Shown: positions 17,045 through 26,950, counted from the stretch's first letter. The stretch: DNA of 64,000 nt from Deltaproteobacteria bacterium (GCA_023250585.1 JAHFAK010000001.1:24054-88053); one strand, 5' to 3'. Translations and numbers: made by a program. Notes: a model not told the origin generated them from the letters alone.

Positions 17045-18041
17045 AATTCCAATCAGTGCCTTTTTTTGTAATACCATATTTTCTTGTATGAATTATTATA
17101 GAAACCTCTCCTATACGAAGGCCTTTTTTAGCAGACTCAAGTATTACCTCTGCAGATTGGAATTGATCTTCTTTTAGTTGAAGACACTTAAGAGCATTAA
17201 CATTAAAAGCCTTGAGGCCGCTCGAACAATCAGTCAATCGTACATTGGCAAGAAAGTTAATAATTCTTGTAAAAAATCGAATCCCTATCTTTCTTAATGT
17301 ACTCCCTCTATAAGCTCCCATCATTCGGGATCCAATCACGAGATCCTTTTCTCCGTTTATAATTGGAGCTACTAATTTTTCAATTTCAAGAGGAGAATGT
17401 TGAAGATCTGCATCCATGGTGACTCCAATAGGAATATTATAGTTAACTAAAACATCGTACCCTAGTCTCGATGCAGCTCCTTGTCCACGATTAATCTTAT
17501 TTTTGACAACGACAGCTCCACTCTCACAACTCACTCCCGCAGTGTTATCAGTACTTCCATCATCAATGACAAGAATTCCTACTGATCTTCTTTGAATCGT
17601 GCGAGGTATCTTACTAAGGAGTTCTTGTAAGTTTGCTTCTTCATTGAATGCAGGAATGATAATGACAATTTCCTTATTAAAAAGTTCCTTGTCCAAAACA
17701 TTCTTAGCTTCTTCATATCCCAAACGACGAAGGAGAAGATCAATTTGATGTCTCATATCATCAAACAATGATTTTGTATAGAAGAAAAAAATCCATATGA
17801 CAAAATTTGAAGCTATAAGCAAAGCTAATATTCGTCCTCTCTGATGCATTGCCAATTGCAACATTTCTGCAATTGCATTGAGAATATTTGGGTTAGAACT
17901 TACTAAAAGGAGTGACACACTGAAACACGCGGAAAAAACAAAATTCATCCTTCTCCATTTAGGTCCTCTATAGAAAATAAAACTTAAGACAAGACCTATT
18001 AGACCTAAACTAAAACCAAATATACGTAGACTTGAAAACAT
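16998..18041 (-). CDS. GT2 glycosyltransferase, dolichyl-phosphate-mannose synthase-like, with N-terminal membrane domain
   Basis: A 347-residue protein. Residues 1-100 are a small membrane domain with three hydrophobic segments resembling DUF2304. The GT-A domain starts at about 124 with IVIIIPAFNEEANL, followed by VIDDGSTDN (158-166), NKINRGQGAASRLGYDVL and the metal site MDADLQHSP (209-217). The order DADxQ and GSRMMGAYRGS is typical of polyprenyl-phosphate mannose or glucose synthases. It would make a polyprenyl-phosphate sugar for the GT39-like enzyme encoded immediately downstream. Confidence 0.85.
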   Translation of the reverse strand: MFSSLRIFGFSLGLIGLVLSFIFYRGPKWRRMNFVFSACFSVSLLLVSSNPNILNAIAEMLQLAMHQRGRILALLIASNFVIWIFFFYTKSLFDDMRHQIDLLLRRLGYEEAKNVLDKELFNKEIVIIIPAFNEEANLQELLSKIPRTIQRRSVGILVIDDGSTDNTAGVSCESGAVVVKNKINRGQGAASRLGYDVLVNYNIPIGVTMDADLQHSPLEIEKLVAPIINGEKDLVIGSRMMGAYRGSTLRKIGIRFFTRIINFLANVRLTDCSSGLKAFNVNALKCLQLKEDQFQSAEVILESAKKGLRIGEVSIIIHTRKYGITKKGTDWNYGFNFGKTIIKSWWK

Positions 18042-18047
18042 ATAATA

Positions 18048-19001
18048 TTATTGAGAAGTATAACTTTCTTTGAAATAGTCGAACGTTTTTTGTAGACCCT
18101 CTCGTAAATTAGTTCTTATACTAAATCCTAAATCTTTTTTAGCTTTTGTACTATCTGCATAATTTCTTACGACTTCCCACTCTGATCTTTGCATATGAGC
18201 TATTTCTACTCGATATTTACCTTCTCTTTCAATAACCTGCTTGATGAGAATAACCAGATCTTTTATACTTGTTTCTCGATTGGTACCAATATGAAAAATT
18301 TCTCCACATCCTTTCTTTTGAATTGCACAAAGAATAGCTTCACAAAGGTCATCAACAAATATAAAATCTCTTGTTTGTGAACCATCTCCGTAAATAATAA
18401 TAGATTTTTTCTCAAGAACGTTTTTCATACATTTTGCCACGACACTATTTTTATGTAGGGAAAAGGGTCCATAGACATTGCTAAATCGAAGAATAGTTGA
18501 AGGAATTCCAAAGCTTTTTGTGTAAGCTCGAGTATATCCCTCACACGAAAGCTTCCCCGCCCCATAAGGAGAAGTAGGTTTTGCTGCAAGCTCTTCATTA
18601 TAGGGAGGATTAACCTCTCCCAAAGCAGCACCAGATGAGGCAAGAATAAAACTTGAGACTCGCGCCTCACGGGCCGCTTCAAGCATATTAAGAGTACCTC
18701 GAACATTTATTTCAAAATCTACTCGTGGATTATTAAGTGAAGGAGCAATTCCCGTCGAAGCAGCAAGATGAATAACAACATTACAATCTGAACAAGCATT
18801 TTGACAACTCTTATAATCTAAAATATCTGCCTCGCGTACTTCTATAGATGGATCTATTTTCATTATTGTTTCTCGACGTCCGATACTAAGATTATCCAGG
18901 ATACAAAGAGTAAGATTAGGTATTCTTTGACGAAGCATTATAATAAGATTTGTTCCAATAAATCCACACCCGCCAGTAATAAGCCATCTTTGAGTTGTCA
19001 T
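18048..19001 (-). CDS. NAD-dependent nucleotide-sugar epimerase/dehydratase (extended SDR)
   Basis: A 317-residue extended SDR with TGGCGFIGTNLI (9-20), DNLSIGRRE after the second beta strand, HLAASTGIAPS, SSGAALGEV, catalytic Tyr/Lys in SPYGAGKLSCEGY, and RFSNVYGPFS. These fit UDP-glucose/UDP-GlcNAc 4-epimerases and related C4 enzymes; the exact substrate cannot be settled. It lies six bases before the GT2 gene in the operon. Several other SDR sugar enzymes occur in the window, so the glycan probably contains several modified sugars. Confidence 0.82.
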   Translation of the reverse strand: MTTQRWLITGGCGFIGTNLIIMLRQRIPNLTLCILDNLSIGRRETIMKIDPSIEVREADILDYKSCQNACSDCNVVIHLAASTGIAPSLNNPRVDFEINVRGTLNMLEAAREARVSSFILASSGAALGEVNPPYNEELAAKPTSPYGAGKLSCEGYTRAYTKSFGIPSTILRFSNVYGPFSLHKNSVVAKCMKNVLEKKSIIIYGDGSQTRDFIFVDDLCEAILCAIQKKGCGEIFHIGTNRETSIKDLVILIKQVIEREGKYRVEIAHMQRSEWEVVRNYADSTKAKKDLGFSIRTNLREGLQKTFDYFKESYTSQ

Positions 19002-19055
19002 AAATTTTTATAATTGTTTCCTACAAGAAGTATGTTCGTGAATATTTAACTCATT

Positions 19056-20444
19056 CTAAATTTTAATTTGAACTAGATCATATTCCTGATATTGAATAGA
19101 GTTAAGTTTTATGATCAATCCAGTAATTATAAAAGTACTTGGGGTGAGATAGAAGGTTCTTACAATGCCGGTCATGACGAGCGCTAGGTAAATTCCTGTT
19201 AGAAACAACGGCAGATGATCAATGGTATCTTTTGGCTGACGAAAATAGGTTCGGAGCCCATACCCTATAGTAAAAATAACAATTAAAATTTGAGTTAAGA
19301 AACCCCAGATTCCAGTATCACCAAGAAAGATAATAAAATTCGAGTGGGACCCATATTTAACCGGATACCGCTTATAGACAAAATCATCAAAATTTTCCGA
19401 GCCTCTCCCAAAACCAAGATTGTCAAAACCATGTATCATCGCAAGTTTCATATGACTCGAAAAAAATTCAATCTGAATAGATCTCATACTTTCAATAAAT
19501 GGATTTACTCTTTTAATAAGATGGATTGGCGTCTTAATTGTTGTTGTCTCGCTTAATTTAATTTCTGATCTGTCAAAAAAAGATGAAGTATTGCTCACAT
19601 AGAGGCCTATTATAATAAACAATACAATAAATGAAGTTTTATAAAAATTAAATACCAAAGGAAAAAACCGACGATCTTTCGAACGGTAGAAAATATAAAT
19701 GAATGATAAGAACGCTCCAAGGCCGAGATATGAACTACGTGAAACCGAAAGCACTATCGTCACAAAGAATAGAGAAGTTATAAACATAAATTTTAGTGTT
19801 TTATATTTATATATACCATATATTGATAAACTGAAAGGAATAATCAACCATGGGCCAAAACCATCTCCAATGAACCCTGTCATATAGGCAAAGCCAGGGA
19901 TAGAGAAAGCACCTGTTCCATATCCAAATGCTTTCATCCCAGATTGTCCCCGGAAGAGTTCTTTCAATGGAGGAAAAATCATTTCATTAAAAAAATAATA
20001 TCCAATAAGCTGAGTTAATCCCATAACACAATTGAAAATCCCTCCTAGAATAAAAAACTTAATTGCTTTTTCTACATGCTGTCTCGTCTTTAGAAAAAAA
20101 ATCACGTAGAAAAAGCAAAGCATATTTTCGAGGAAATACCCTCCTGCACCACGTAAAGCATCTATAGGACTATCAGCAACCACAGCTCCGAACATACAAA
20201 TAAGAAAGAAAATAAAATAAAGAGCCCCTATTATACTAATCTGGGGTACTTGTTGACGAACACAAGCAATCAGAATTACAATGGGTAAAGCAAGGATGAC
20301 AAGAAGATTAATTGGTGTTAGTCCTACATTCCCAAGTTCAACGGCATAGACACCAAATCCAGAAAGAAAGATTATAAGATAAATAAAGCTAGCTCCAGGA
20401 TTTATTCGTACTATCGGTAATTTAAAGCTTGCTACTTTTTCCAT
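19056..20444 (-). CDS. wzy: O-antigen ligase/polymerase-like membrane protein (Wzy/WaaL type)
   Basis: A 462-residue polytopic protein with about 11-12 hydrophobic segments and a large periplasmic loop at about 300-350, ending in FGRGSENFDD and KYGSHSNFIIFLGDTGIWGF. A periplasmic loop with conserved HSNFI/HN-type residues is the mark of the Wzy_C/O-antigen ligase superfamily, which polymerises repeat units or ligates them to a carrier. Polymerase and ligase cannot be separated by sequence alone. With Wzx (23.3 kb) and Wzz (56.5 kb) in the same operon, polymerase is the simplest reading. It overlaps the preceding GT2 gene by 13 bp. Confidence 0.7.
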   Translation of the reverse strand: MEKVASFKLPIVRINPGASFIYLIIFLSGFGVYAVELGNVGLTPINLLVILALPIVILIACVRQQVPQISIIGALYFIFFLICMFGAVVADSPIDALRGAGGYFLENMLCFFYVIFFLKTRQHVEKAIKFFILGGIFNCVMGLTQLIGYYFFNEMIFPPLKELFRGQSGMKAFGYGTGAFSIPGFAYMTGFIGDGFGPWLIIPFSLSIYGIYKYKTLKFMFITSLFFVTIVLSVSRSSYLGLGAFLSFIYIFYRSKDRRFFPLVFNFYKTSFIVLFIIIGLYVSNTSSFFDRSEIKLSETTTIKTPIHLIKRVNPFIESMRSIQIEFFSSHMKLAMIHGFDNLGFGRGSENFDDFVYKRYPVKYGSHSNFIIFLGDTGIWGFLTQILIVIFTIGYGLRTYFRQPKDTIDHLPLFLTGIYLALVMTGIVRTFYLTPSTFIITGLIIKLNSIQYQEYDLVQIKI

Positions 20445-21346
20445 TGCAACCCCATTTTTCCCCGTAATCCATCAAAGAATCCTAACCAACAGGTCCATCC
20501 ATAATGAGGATATCCCTGAAAGGTTCTTATAACAAATTTCATTGGTAATTCTAACAACCCCATGTAAAAAACAGAAAAGATATAGTTCATTGTTGTTCCA
20601 TATTTTCGCGCTAGGTAGAGTCTATTTCTTTGAATTAAGTATCCTTGAAACGTATTAAATTGTTGTGGAAGAGATTTGTGCCGTACACGACACCTGAGAT
20701 CAACATAGGCTTTTAACCCTGCTGTACGTATTTGAAAACCAAGATCAATCTCTTCCCCATACATAAATAATTTTTCATCTAACCGAATTCCCTTTTGCAA
20801 AGCTTTTTGAGAAAAAAGAATCAATGCTCCTTGCACATAATCTACCTCTAATACTTCATTGTCAGGCATATTATACGGAAGAGTTCTTTCCCAATGACCG
20901 CGAGCTTTTAAAAATGAAAATCCTTTCCCCCCTATAGTTCGTATTTCTTTTGTTTGATAATTCTCTTCTATAACTCCAACCATTCCACAATTGGGCATCT
21001 TTTCGGCTGTTTCAACGAGGTGTTGAAGCATATCAGGGCCACAGATAAGATCATGATTACTAATTAAAACATAATTAAATCCTTCACGAAGTCCACGATC
21101 AAAAGCCCAATTATTACCACCTGTATAACCATGATTTTGATTAAGGACAACAACTTCAAGATCAGGAAAGGTATTTTTGATAGTTTCTCCAACAGGATTT
21201 GGAGATGCATTATCAACAACTTGAAGATAAAAATTCTGATAACTCTGATTTCGAAAGCACTTTACTGCCTCGAGAGTGTCTTCAACGTTGTTATATGTTA
21301 GTATTGATACAAGAACTTTAGGGTCTGTTTTATATTCTCTTTTCAT
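20432..21346 (-). CDS. GT2 family glycosyltransferase (rhamnosyltransferase-like)
   Basis: A 304-residue GT-A enzyme. It has VLVSILTYNNVEDTLEAVKCF at the N-terminus, QVVDNASPNPV, NQNHGYTGGNNWAFDRG, and the donor/metal site LISNHDLICGPDML in place of a classic DxD. These are features of the WbbL-like rhamnosyltransferase group. The EEIDLGFQIRTAGLKAYVDLRCRVRHKS segment holds the catalytic ED/EEID motif. It is cytoplasmic with a weakly hydrophobic C-terminal stretch, and probably extends the lipid-linked repeat unit. Confidence 0.85.
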   Translation of the reverse strand: MKREYKTDPKVLVSILTYNNVEDTLEAVKCFRNQSYQNFYLQVVDNASPNPVGETIKNTFPDLEVVVLNQNHGYTGGNNWAFDRGLREGFNYVLISNHDLICGPDMLQHLVETAEKMPNCGMVGVIEENYQTKEIRTIGGKGFSFLKARGHWERTLPYNMPDNEVLEVDYVQGALILFSQKALQKGIRLDEKLFMYGEEIDLGFQIRTAGLKAYVDLRCRVRHKSLPQQFNTFQGYLIQRNRLYLARKYGTTMNYIFSVFYMGLLELPMKFVIRTFQGYPHYGWTCWLGFFDGLRGKMGLQWKK

Positions 21347-21382
21347 AAGTTTGATATCTTCCCTAGATAATTTATATCAGGA

Positions 21383-23293
21383 CTAATTTCTTACTGAGAA
21401 ATCTTTTACCTTGGGAAATATTTTCTCGCTGACGAAAAAATCAAAATTCTTGGAATGACGAGATATACATTGAATGAGCTTCTCTTTTAAATTAACATCA
21501 ATTTTTGATCCGTTTAAATAAATAATGATTCGTTCATAAAATTCACCGCGAGCAATACCATGTCTTTCTTCCTGAAGAATATGTATATTTTCAAGGTTAA
21601 TCCTTGAAGTAGCACGTTCTCGAGAAGAAGCAAACAATATATATCCGCCTAATCGATCAATTATTTTCAGTTGATAACTATCAAGATATACTAATTCAGC
21701 AATAGCATAATCTTTTTTATTTTGTACTCCATCAGCATCAAATAATGAAGAACCATGTCGGAATGAAACATCATTAAGATGATATAAGGATGACAAAGTT
21801 GGGAGAAGGTCAATAGATGATTCAAGCAATTCATCGCACTCACCATTCTGAAGAGGAAACTCATTTGAATACAAAAGAAATGGAGTTCTAATTTCTTCAT
21901 CAGATAAATTATTTCCTAAAGGATGAGTAAATGAATATCCATGATCCGAAGTAAGAATTACGCTTACATTTTCTCTTTTTTCAAGAAGACTGAAGACTTC
22001 TCCTAACTCTTGATCAACCTCTCGGAGCTTGTCGCGATAGCAATCATCAAGAAATGCAAAATCTTCAGCGTTTAAGTTGTTTTGAAATGACCTTTTAACG
22101 TAATGGTTGATGGTTTCCTGAAAAAGTAAATAGTTTTTTTGTTGTCTTCCCGAACTATGAAGGTAGGGAAAATGTGTATCAAAAATATGAACAAATCCAA
22201 AAAAAGGAATATCAGAAAAATTCCTTAAATAGTTTTTTAGTTCCCTTAGCTCTAAATATACATTATTTGGTCCTTTTTCTCCTGGAGAATTATATTTTCC
22301 TTCAACAGTTTGGCTAAAACTAAAATGTTCAAACCCTCTATGATGCCCAAGTGCTTGATTACATCGACGATGAGAGACAGAAGCATACGTATAAAATCCC
22401 TTATTACGGAAAAGCTCAGCAAGTGTAGGGATAGTTCGAGATAATGGAGAGCTATAACGATCGGGATCTACCACATTGTGATTAGAAGCATAACGAGATA
22501 AAGACATAGATGCAAACGTAGGTAAAGTCCAATTACTTTGTGCAAAACTATTTTTATAATAAATTCCTTTTTTAAAAAAATGATCAATTGCGGGAGTTTC
22601 AGTTCTCATGGGATTATAAATACCCAGATCGTTGGGTCTAAGAGCATCGAGAATAAAAACCAAGAGCATTTGTGGTATCTGTTTTTTTTTACGAATTATA
22701 GGAGATGAAATACAAACGCGGCTATCATTATGATCAACTTTCCAGCTCATTGTAACTGCATCCTCTACATTAAAAGAAGAAGGAAATTTGAATTCAAAAA
22801 GATCCCAATGATTTTCAAGAGACGAAATTTTTTTATGAAGTATCATTTGTTTTTGCTCTTTTTGTTCAAGAAATACCTGTAATGACCCCTTCCGAGATGA
22901 GAGTTTTTGACAACCAATAAAAAGACGAATTGTTTCAATTTCTGATAGATGAACTGTCATTGGGAGATCGCCTTGTGCGGCATAAGCAGTAGAAAAACTA
23001 TTCTTAAAAGTATGATCAATAGAATATTTTGCATACATATCAGGTGCTGACGGCAAAAAATCTGGAATCAGTAATATTTCTTCATTAAGAAACGATGAAA
23101 AATTTTTTCTCAAAGCCTGAAGTGTATATTTAAAAGTAGCATAACTAAGAAAATATAATGATCTTGTTTTATTAATTTTCACTCGTTCACTGGTTTTTAT
23201 ATCAAAGAAAGAAACCAATTCTCCATCTCCATAGCGAAGAATGCGAATAAACCTTAAGATTTGCTCACGGATTTTTTTTAGTTTTTTTTTCAT
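21383..23293 (-). CDS. Alkaline-phosphatase-fold (sulfatase-superfamily) hydrolase/transferase without canonical Cys/Ser site
   Basis: About 636 residues from ATG 23291-23293; an in-frame TTG at 23314 is an alternative. Residues about 210-540 form the catalytic domain: LLVFILDALRPNDLG (metal Asp), ETPAIDHFFKKGIYYKNSFAQ, SNWTLPTFASM at the nucleophile, FVHIFDTHFPY and LTSDHGYSF for the second metal set. The formylglycine signature C/S-x-P-x-R is absent; WTLPT suggests a Thr nucleophile, as in phosphohydrolases or phosphoethanolamine-type transferases. No signal peptide or membrane helix is evident. A role in removing or transferring phosphate or phospho-groups on the glycan is possible; true sulfatase activity is doubtful. 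Confidence 0.7.
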   Translation of the reverse strand: MKKKLKKIREQILRFIRILRYGDGELVSFFDIKTSERVKINKTRSLYFLSYATFKYTLQALRKNFSSFLNEEILLIPDFLPSAPDMYAKYSIDHTFKNSFSTAYAAQGDLPMTVHLSEIETIRLFIGCQKLSSRKGSLQVFLEQKEQKQMILHKKISSLENHWDLFEFKFPSSFNVEDAVTMSWKVDHNDSRVCISSPIIRKKKQIPQMLLVFILDALRPNDLGIYNPMRTETPAIDHFFKKGIYYKNSFAQSNWTLPTFASMSLSRYASNHNVVDPDRYSSPLSRTIPTLAELFRNKGFYTYASVSHRRCNQALGHHRGFEHFSFSQTVEGKYNSPGEKGPNNVYLELRELKNYLRNFSDIPFFGFVHIFDTHFPYLHSSGRQQKNYLLFQETINHYVKRSFQNNLNAEDFAFLDDCYRDKLREVDQELGEVFSLLEKRENVSVILTSDHGYSFTHPLGNNLSDEEIRTPFLLYSNEFPLQNGECDELLESSIDLLPTLSSLYHLNDVSFRHGSSLFDADGVQNKKDYAIAELVYLDSYQLKIIDRLGGYILFASSRERATSRINLENIHILQEERHGIARGEFYERIIIYLNGSKIDVNLKEKLIQCISRHSKNFDFFVSEKIFPKVKDFSVRN

Positions 23294-23341
23294 AAACTTA
23301 AGAATAGCATCCAAATAAGTGCTTCATGTTTCTATTCCATC

Positions 23342-24694
23342 TTAATGAGATACAGGCGATTTTCTGAAATGAAATACTTTGAAATAGTGAATTAGTTTAT
23401 TCCATCCAAAAGTCCATAAAAACTTAAAGTCCTCCCTTTTTGGGATAAGAAATTCCTTGTATAATCCTGAACTAATTTTTTTATAAATTATAACAGTGAT
23501 AACAGATGTTACAAGAAATGAAATTGATACTGCTAGTGCTCCTCCAATAATTCTGAAAGGAGGAATTAACATGAAGCAGAGTACTATTTGTAAAATGAGA
23601 GGAACTATTTGTATGTACATTGGAATCTCTGGTCTACCAATACCAAGAAAATATTGCCGTAAAAGACTTGAAGGACCAAAAAGAATAAGACCCGGCAAAA
23701 TTATAAAAAAGGCATCAACACTTGGAAGGAAAGCACGTCCATATAAAATCAAAGTAGCGGGATATATTATCAACGCTAAAAAGATTCCAGCAATAATAAA
23801 TGTAATAAAAGATAGTCTAAATACACGTTCCGTTATTTTCCGTGAATCGCAATTCATACCATTTAAGTTTGATACGTGAGGAAAAAGAATGGTACCAATT
23901 GCATTGCTAATGCGATTGAGATATTCCGCTTTTCCTTTTGCCATTGCAAAAAATCCTAATGCCGCAGGAACGAGTAAAATAGCCGTCACCATGTTCGAAA
24001 AATAAATAGTCAAAAAACCAATCGCTTCAGAAAGGTAGATTTTCATACTATATCTCAGTAATTCTGGAAGGCGAGCACAAGACGTTTTCCAACGCCAAGG
24101 AATTTTTCTATGTACAACACTTATTCCATAAATCAACGCAATCAAATTGGATACATGAAAAGCAATGGCAACTGACCACAGATTCATATTAAAGACTACA
24201 AGAAGAACAATATTGACAATACCCTTACAAGAATCGTGGATAAGCATTAACCGATTATACGACTTTACATCTTCCTGTGAGAGAAAAATATACATATAAT
24301 TTCTCAAAAGAAAACGAAAAGGTATATAAGCAAAAACAAAACTTATGAAAAATGATGATAAGGTAGTCTTGAAAAAAAATTCTGAAAGTATCTCTTGACC
24401 CATAGAGAGTAATAAAAAAATGCCGACCCCAAGACCAAAACCAACGTAATTAATAAGACTCAAAAGCTCTGCTGGATCTATTGTTTTTTTACCTAAAAAA
24501 TGTACTGCAGCAATCTCTAAACGTGGTCCGCCAAAAACTCGACAGTAATTGATGACAAGCTCAAACATTGCCCATAACCCAAAACCAGAAGGTCCTAGCT
24601 TACGCGCAACAATTGCTCCAGTTACAATATGGATACCTGTAAAGAGAAGTTCGCGATTAAAGAGACTAAATGATTTATCTGCAAGTGATGACAT
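23342..24694 (-). CDS. wzx: Wzx-type polysaccharide flippase
   Basis: A 450-residue polytopic protein with about 12 hydrophobic segments. The N-terminus FNRELLFTGIHIVTGAIVARKLGPSGFGLWAMFE is the hallmark of the MATE/MOP polysaccharide transporter family. It should flip undecaprenyl-PP-linked repeat units to the periplasm. The window also has a Wzy-like protein and Wzz, so a Wzx/Wzy route is consistent. It overlaps no neighbour and is six bases from the following glycosyltransferase-like gene. Confidence 0.85.
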   Translation of the reverse strand: MSSLADKSFSLFNRELLFTGIHIVTGAIVARKLGPSGFGLWAMFELVINYCRVFGGPRLEIAAVHFLGKKTIDPAELLSLINYVGFGLGVGIFLLLSMGQEILSEFFFKTTLSSFFISFVFAYIPFRFLLRNYMYIFLSQEDVKSYNRLMLIHDSCKGIVNIVLLVVFNMNLWSVAIAFHVSNLIALIYGISVVHRKIPWRWKTSCARLPELLRYSMKIYLSEAIGFLTIYFSNMVTAILLVPAALGFFAMAKGKAEYLNRISNAIGTILFPHVSNLNGMNCDSRKITERVFRLSFITFIIAGIFLALIIYPATLILYGRAFLPSVDAFFIILPGLILFGPSSLLRQYFLGIGRPEIPMYIQIVPLILQIVLCFMLIPPFRIIGGALAVSISFLVTSVITVIIYKKISSGLYKEFLIPKREDFKFLWTFGWNKLIHYFKVFHFRKSPVSH

Positions 24695-24700
24695 ATAAAA

Positions 24701-25615
24701 TTATAATAAACCTCCAAGATATTTTATTAAACGTTTCATGAGTCCCGTATAATAATCTTTTCTAAAATTCATTTCACATTTAAAAGCCAATAGCCAATTA
24801 AAACGATATGATTCCTCATAGCTTTTGACGTGTTTTCTTGTTACAAGATCAATATATCCTGATTCTCTTTTTTTAAGATACCTAAAATTCTTTATCGTAC
24901 AATCCCAAGGAGTAGCAAAATACCAAGCATTGGGAGAATATTGAATTGCAAAATGCTTTCTATCTAATTTATGGCAGAGTTCAAAAATACGATTAGTACC
25001 GACCGCATCAGCAAGTGCCGACGGAAAAGATTGATTACCAATATACAAATTGCATCCTTTTAATATACATGCGTGTTCATAATTATCATATGGGCGATAA
25101 TATTCTACCTGTACATCATCAAATTCTTTCCATTCATCTTCAAGACGCGAAACAAACACAATATTTTTCTTTCCAAGAACATCGATAAGTTTTTTCCAAT
25201 TAAAAAGTGGGTTTGGAATTCTTACTGTTTTCGAAGTTCTGCGATGAATGACTATCTTATCAGAAAATCTATGATCAGCAGGAACATCGATCCATCCATA
25301 AACAGGCTCATTCAATGTGAGCCTATGAGATCTACTCATTACATCGAGAAGTGTCGTACGATATAACGATTTACTTTTTCGAAATTGATCAAGATTAACA
25401 TCAATAGGTTCCCCTTTATGAATATTGAAAGAACTAATATAATTTTGAGAACTCACAAGTTTTCCACATGACTCAAGAACGCTTTCAAGAGGTTCTTCAA
25501 ATTCGCCCTTAGTCACAAATACGTTACCCCCTCCCATTGCTTTCACGATATAGAGGGTCATAATGAGATCTCCCTTTTTACCGGAAGTGATAAAATTATA
25601 TTTAGTAGGAAACAT
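24701..25615 (-). CDS. Uncharacterised GT-B-like protein (heptosyltransferase-fold relative)
   Basis: About 304 residues from ATG 25613-25615; two upstream TTG codons reach 25633 but only extend the overlap with the preceding gene. The N-terminus ITSGKKGDLIMTLYIVKAMGGG resembles the GDxIxxLPxxxxL start of GT9 heptosyltransferases, and the C-terminal half shows CNLYIGNQSFPSALADAVGTN, a donor-site-like motif of the same fold. Overall similarity is weak and no donor can be named. It directly follows and overlaps a DUF6165 gene. A transferase for this glycan is the best guess. Confidence 0.6.
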   Translation of the reverse strand: MFPTKYNFITSGKKGDLIMTLYIVKAMGGGNVFVTKGEFEEPLESVLESCGKLVSSQNYISSFNIHKGEPIDVNLDQFRKSKSLYRTTLLDVMSRSHRLTLNEPVYGWIDVPADHRFSDKIVIHRRTSKTVRIPNPLFNWKKLIDVLGKKNIVFVSRLEDEWKEFDDVQVEYYRPYDNYEHACILKGCNLYIGNQSFPSALADAVGTNRIFELCHKLDRKHFAIQYSPNAWYFATPWDCTIKNFRYLKKRESGYIDLVTRKHVKSYEESYRFNWLLAFKCEMNFRKDYYTGLMKRLIKYLGGLL

Positions 25616-25976
25616 ATTCTTTTTCTTCAACAAGCTCTGAACCTACCTGATCGTTAATTTTTCTTTTAATGCGAGCTCGTTCATCATTTGAGCGATATTC
25701 ATCACGAGTTAGCTCAATAAATTCTTTGCCAAATTTTTTTTCAGCTTCTGCGCGACGCATAAAGTCTTCAATATCCCACAATCGTTCATTTATTTTTTTT
25801 AATGCTATTTGTTCATTTGGATAAGAGATCTTATGCTCCTTTACAAGACTCATTAATATTTCATATTCATGGCGAACATTATCTTTTTTATTTTTATCTT
25901 TCATTCTTTCGAGTTTGATTTCTAAAATTGTAATTTTGTCAATTAATTCACCAACGGAAACAGGAACCTTGATCAT
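25602..25976 (-). CDS. DUF6165 family protein
   Basis: A 124-residue protein. The ATG at 25974-25976 follows an excellent GGAGTAGCT ribosome site and begins the conserved MIKVPVSVGELIDKITILEIK. An upstream reading to 26009 would overlap the previous gene. The rest is strongly charged and helical (KLERMKDKNKKDNVRHEYEIL), with ERLWDIEDFMRRAEAEKKFG and YRSNDERARIKRKIN. I recall this family mainly from polysaccharide and glycosyltransferase loci; no function is established. It may be a structural or regulatory partner of the GT-like protein with which it overlaps. Confidence 0.7.
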   Translation of the reverse strand: MIKVPVSVGELIDKITILEIKLERMKDKNKKDNVRHEYEILMSLVKEHKISYPNEQIALKKINERLWDIEDFMRRAEAEKKFGKEFIELTRDEYRSNDERARIKRKINDQVGSELVEEKEYVSY

Positions 25977-25978
25977 AG

Positions 25979-26950
25979 CTACTCCTTTTTTGATTGATAA
26001 TCTTCCCAATACCAGGAAACTGTTTTTTTTAAACCATCTATGAGAGAAGTTTTTGGTTTAAAACCAAGTTGTTGCAATTTAAGCGTGTCAGGACATCGAC
26101 GAGGTGTCGAACCTAAAAGCCGTTCCGAAGTAAGAACTTTTATAGTATACCCACAAACATCTGAAAGTTTTGCAATTAGATCTTTAATAGTAATTTCTTC
26201 CATAGTACCTATATGGTATATATCATTTTTGTTGGTACCAAGAGTACTCATAATAATAGCTTGTGCGGCATCTTCTACGAAAATAAATGATCTCGTTTCC
26301 TCTCCGTTGCCTTGAATCGTGATTGTTATTTCTTCTGTAGTCATATTGCTGTGATGTGCTTCAACAATTTTTTTTACGAGCTCCGGAATTACATGCTCAT
26401 ATCCCATACACGGACCATAGACATTATGAGGACGAAAGATAACCCAGCGAGTATCTGAATTACGAAGATAGTTAATCGTCAAAAGCTCACTTGCAATTTT
26501 ACCTCCACCATATGAAAAACGCGGATTTGTTACATCAGGAATTTTCATTTCAACTTCTTCAGTAGTCGGAATATGATCAGCTTTTTGATACACTTCAGAA
26601 GAAGATGCCAAAAAGAAATGAGGAACTTTATTCTTAAGACATGCTTTGAGAATATTATGGGTACCTATAATACCAATTTCTAAAATTTTGTCGGGAATAG
26701 TATAAAAATACTTTGTACCATTAATATATGCAAGATGATAAATCGCTTCAACACCGCAGGTAATCTCACAAAGACCTTCAAAATCAAGTACATCACCTGT
26801 CACTAACTTAATACGCTCATGACCATGAAGCATATCAAGATTACCGCGAGTATTGTTATCAAATGCTAAGACTTCATGTCCTTGTTCTGCTAAACTATAC
26901 GTTAAGACACGGCCGATGAAGCCTCCTGCTCCTGTAACAAGTAGCTTCAC
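25979..26950 (-). CDS. NAD-dependent nucleotide-sugar epimerase/dehydratase
   Basis: A 323-residue extended SDR starting at GTG 26948-26950, whose TGA overlap with the dehydrogenase gene (GTGA) supports the start. Motifs are TGAGGFIGRVL (6-16), FDNNTRGNLDML, HLAYINGTKYFY, SSSEVYQ with the catalytic Tyr/Lys in FSYGGGKIASELL, and RPHNVYGPCMG. It is likely a C4/C5 epimerase or 4,6-dehydratase-type enzyme acting with the UDP-sugar dehydrogenase just upstream. The product sugar is not predictable. Confidence 0.82.
   Translation of the reverse strand: MKLLVTGAGGFIGRVLTYSLAEQGHEVLAFDNNTRGNLDMLHGHERIKLVTGDVLDFEGLCEITCGVEAIYHLAYINGTKYFYTIPDKILEIGIIGTHNILKACLKNKVPHFFLASSSEVYQKADHIPTTEEVEMKIPDVTNPRFSYGGGKIASELLTINYLRNSDTRWVIFRPHNVYGPCMGYEHVIPELVKKIVEAHHSNMTTEEITITIQGNGEETRSFIFVEDAAQAIIMSTLGTNKNDIYHIGTMEEITIKDLIAKLSDVCGYTIKVLTSERLLGSTPRRCPDTLKLQQLGFKPKTSLIDGLKKTVSWYWEDYQSKKE

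Noticed and set aside
21383-23293. Sulfatase acting on the sulfated glycan
   Set aside because: The fold is right but the C/S-x-P-x-R formylglycine motif is absent (WTLPT instead), so sulfate-ester hydrolysis cannot be claimed.
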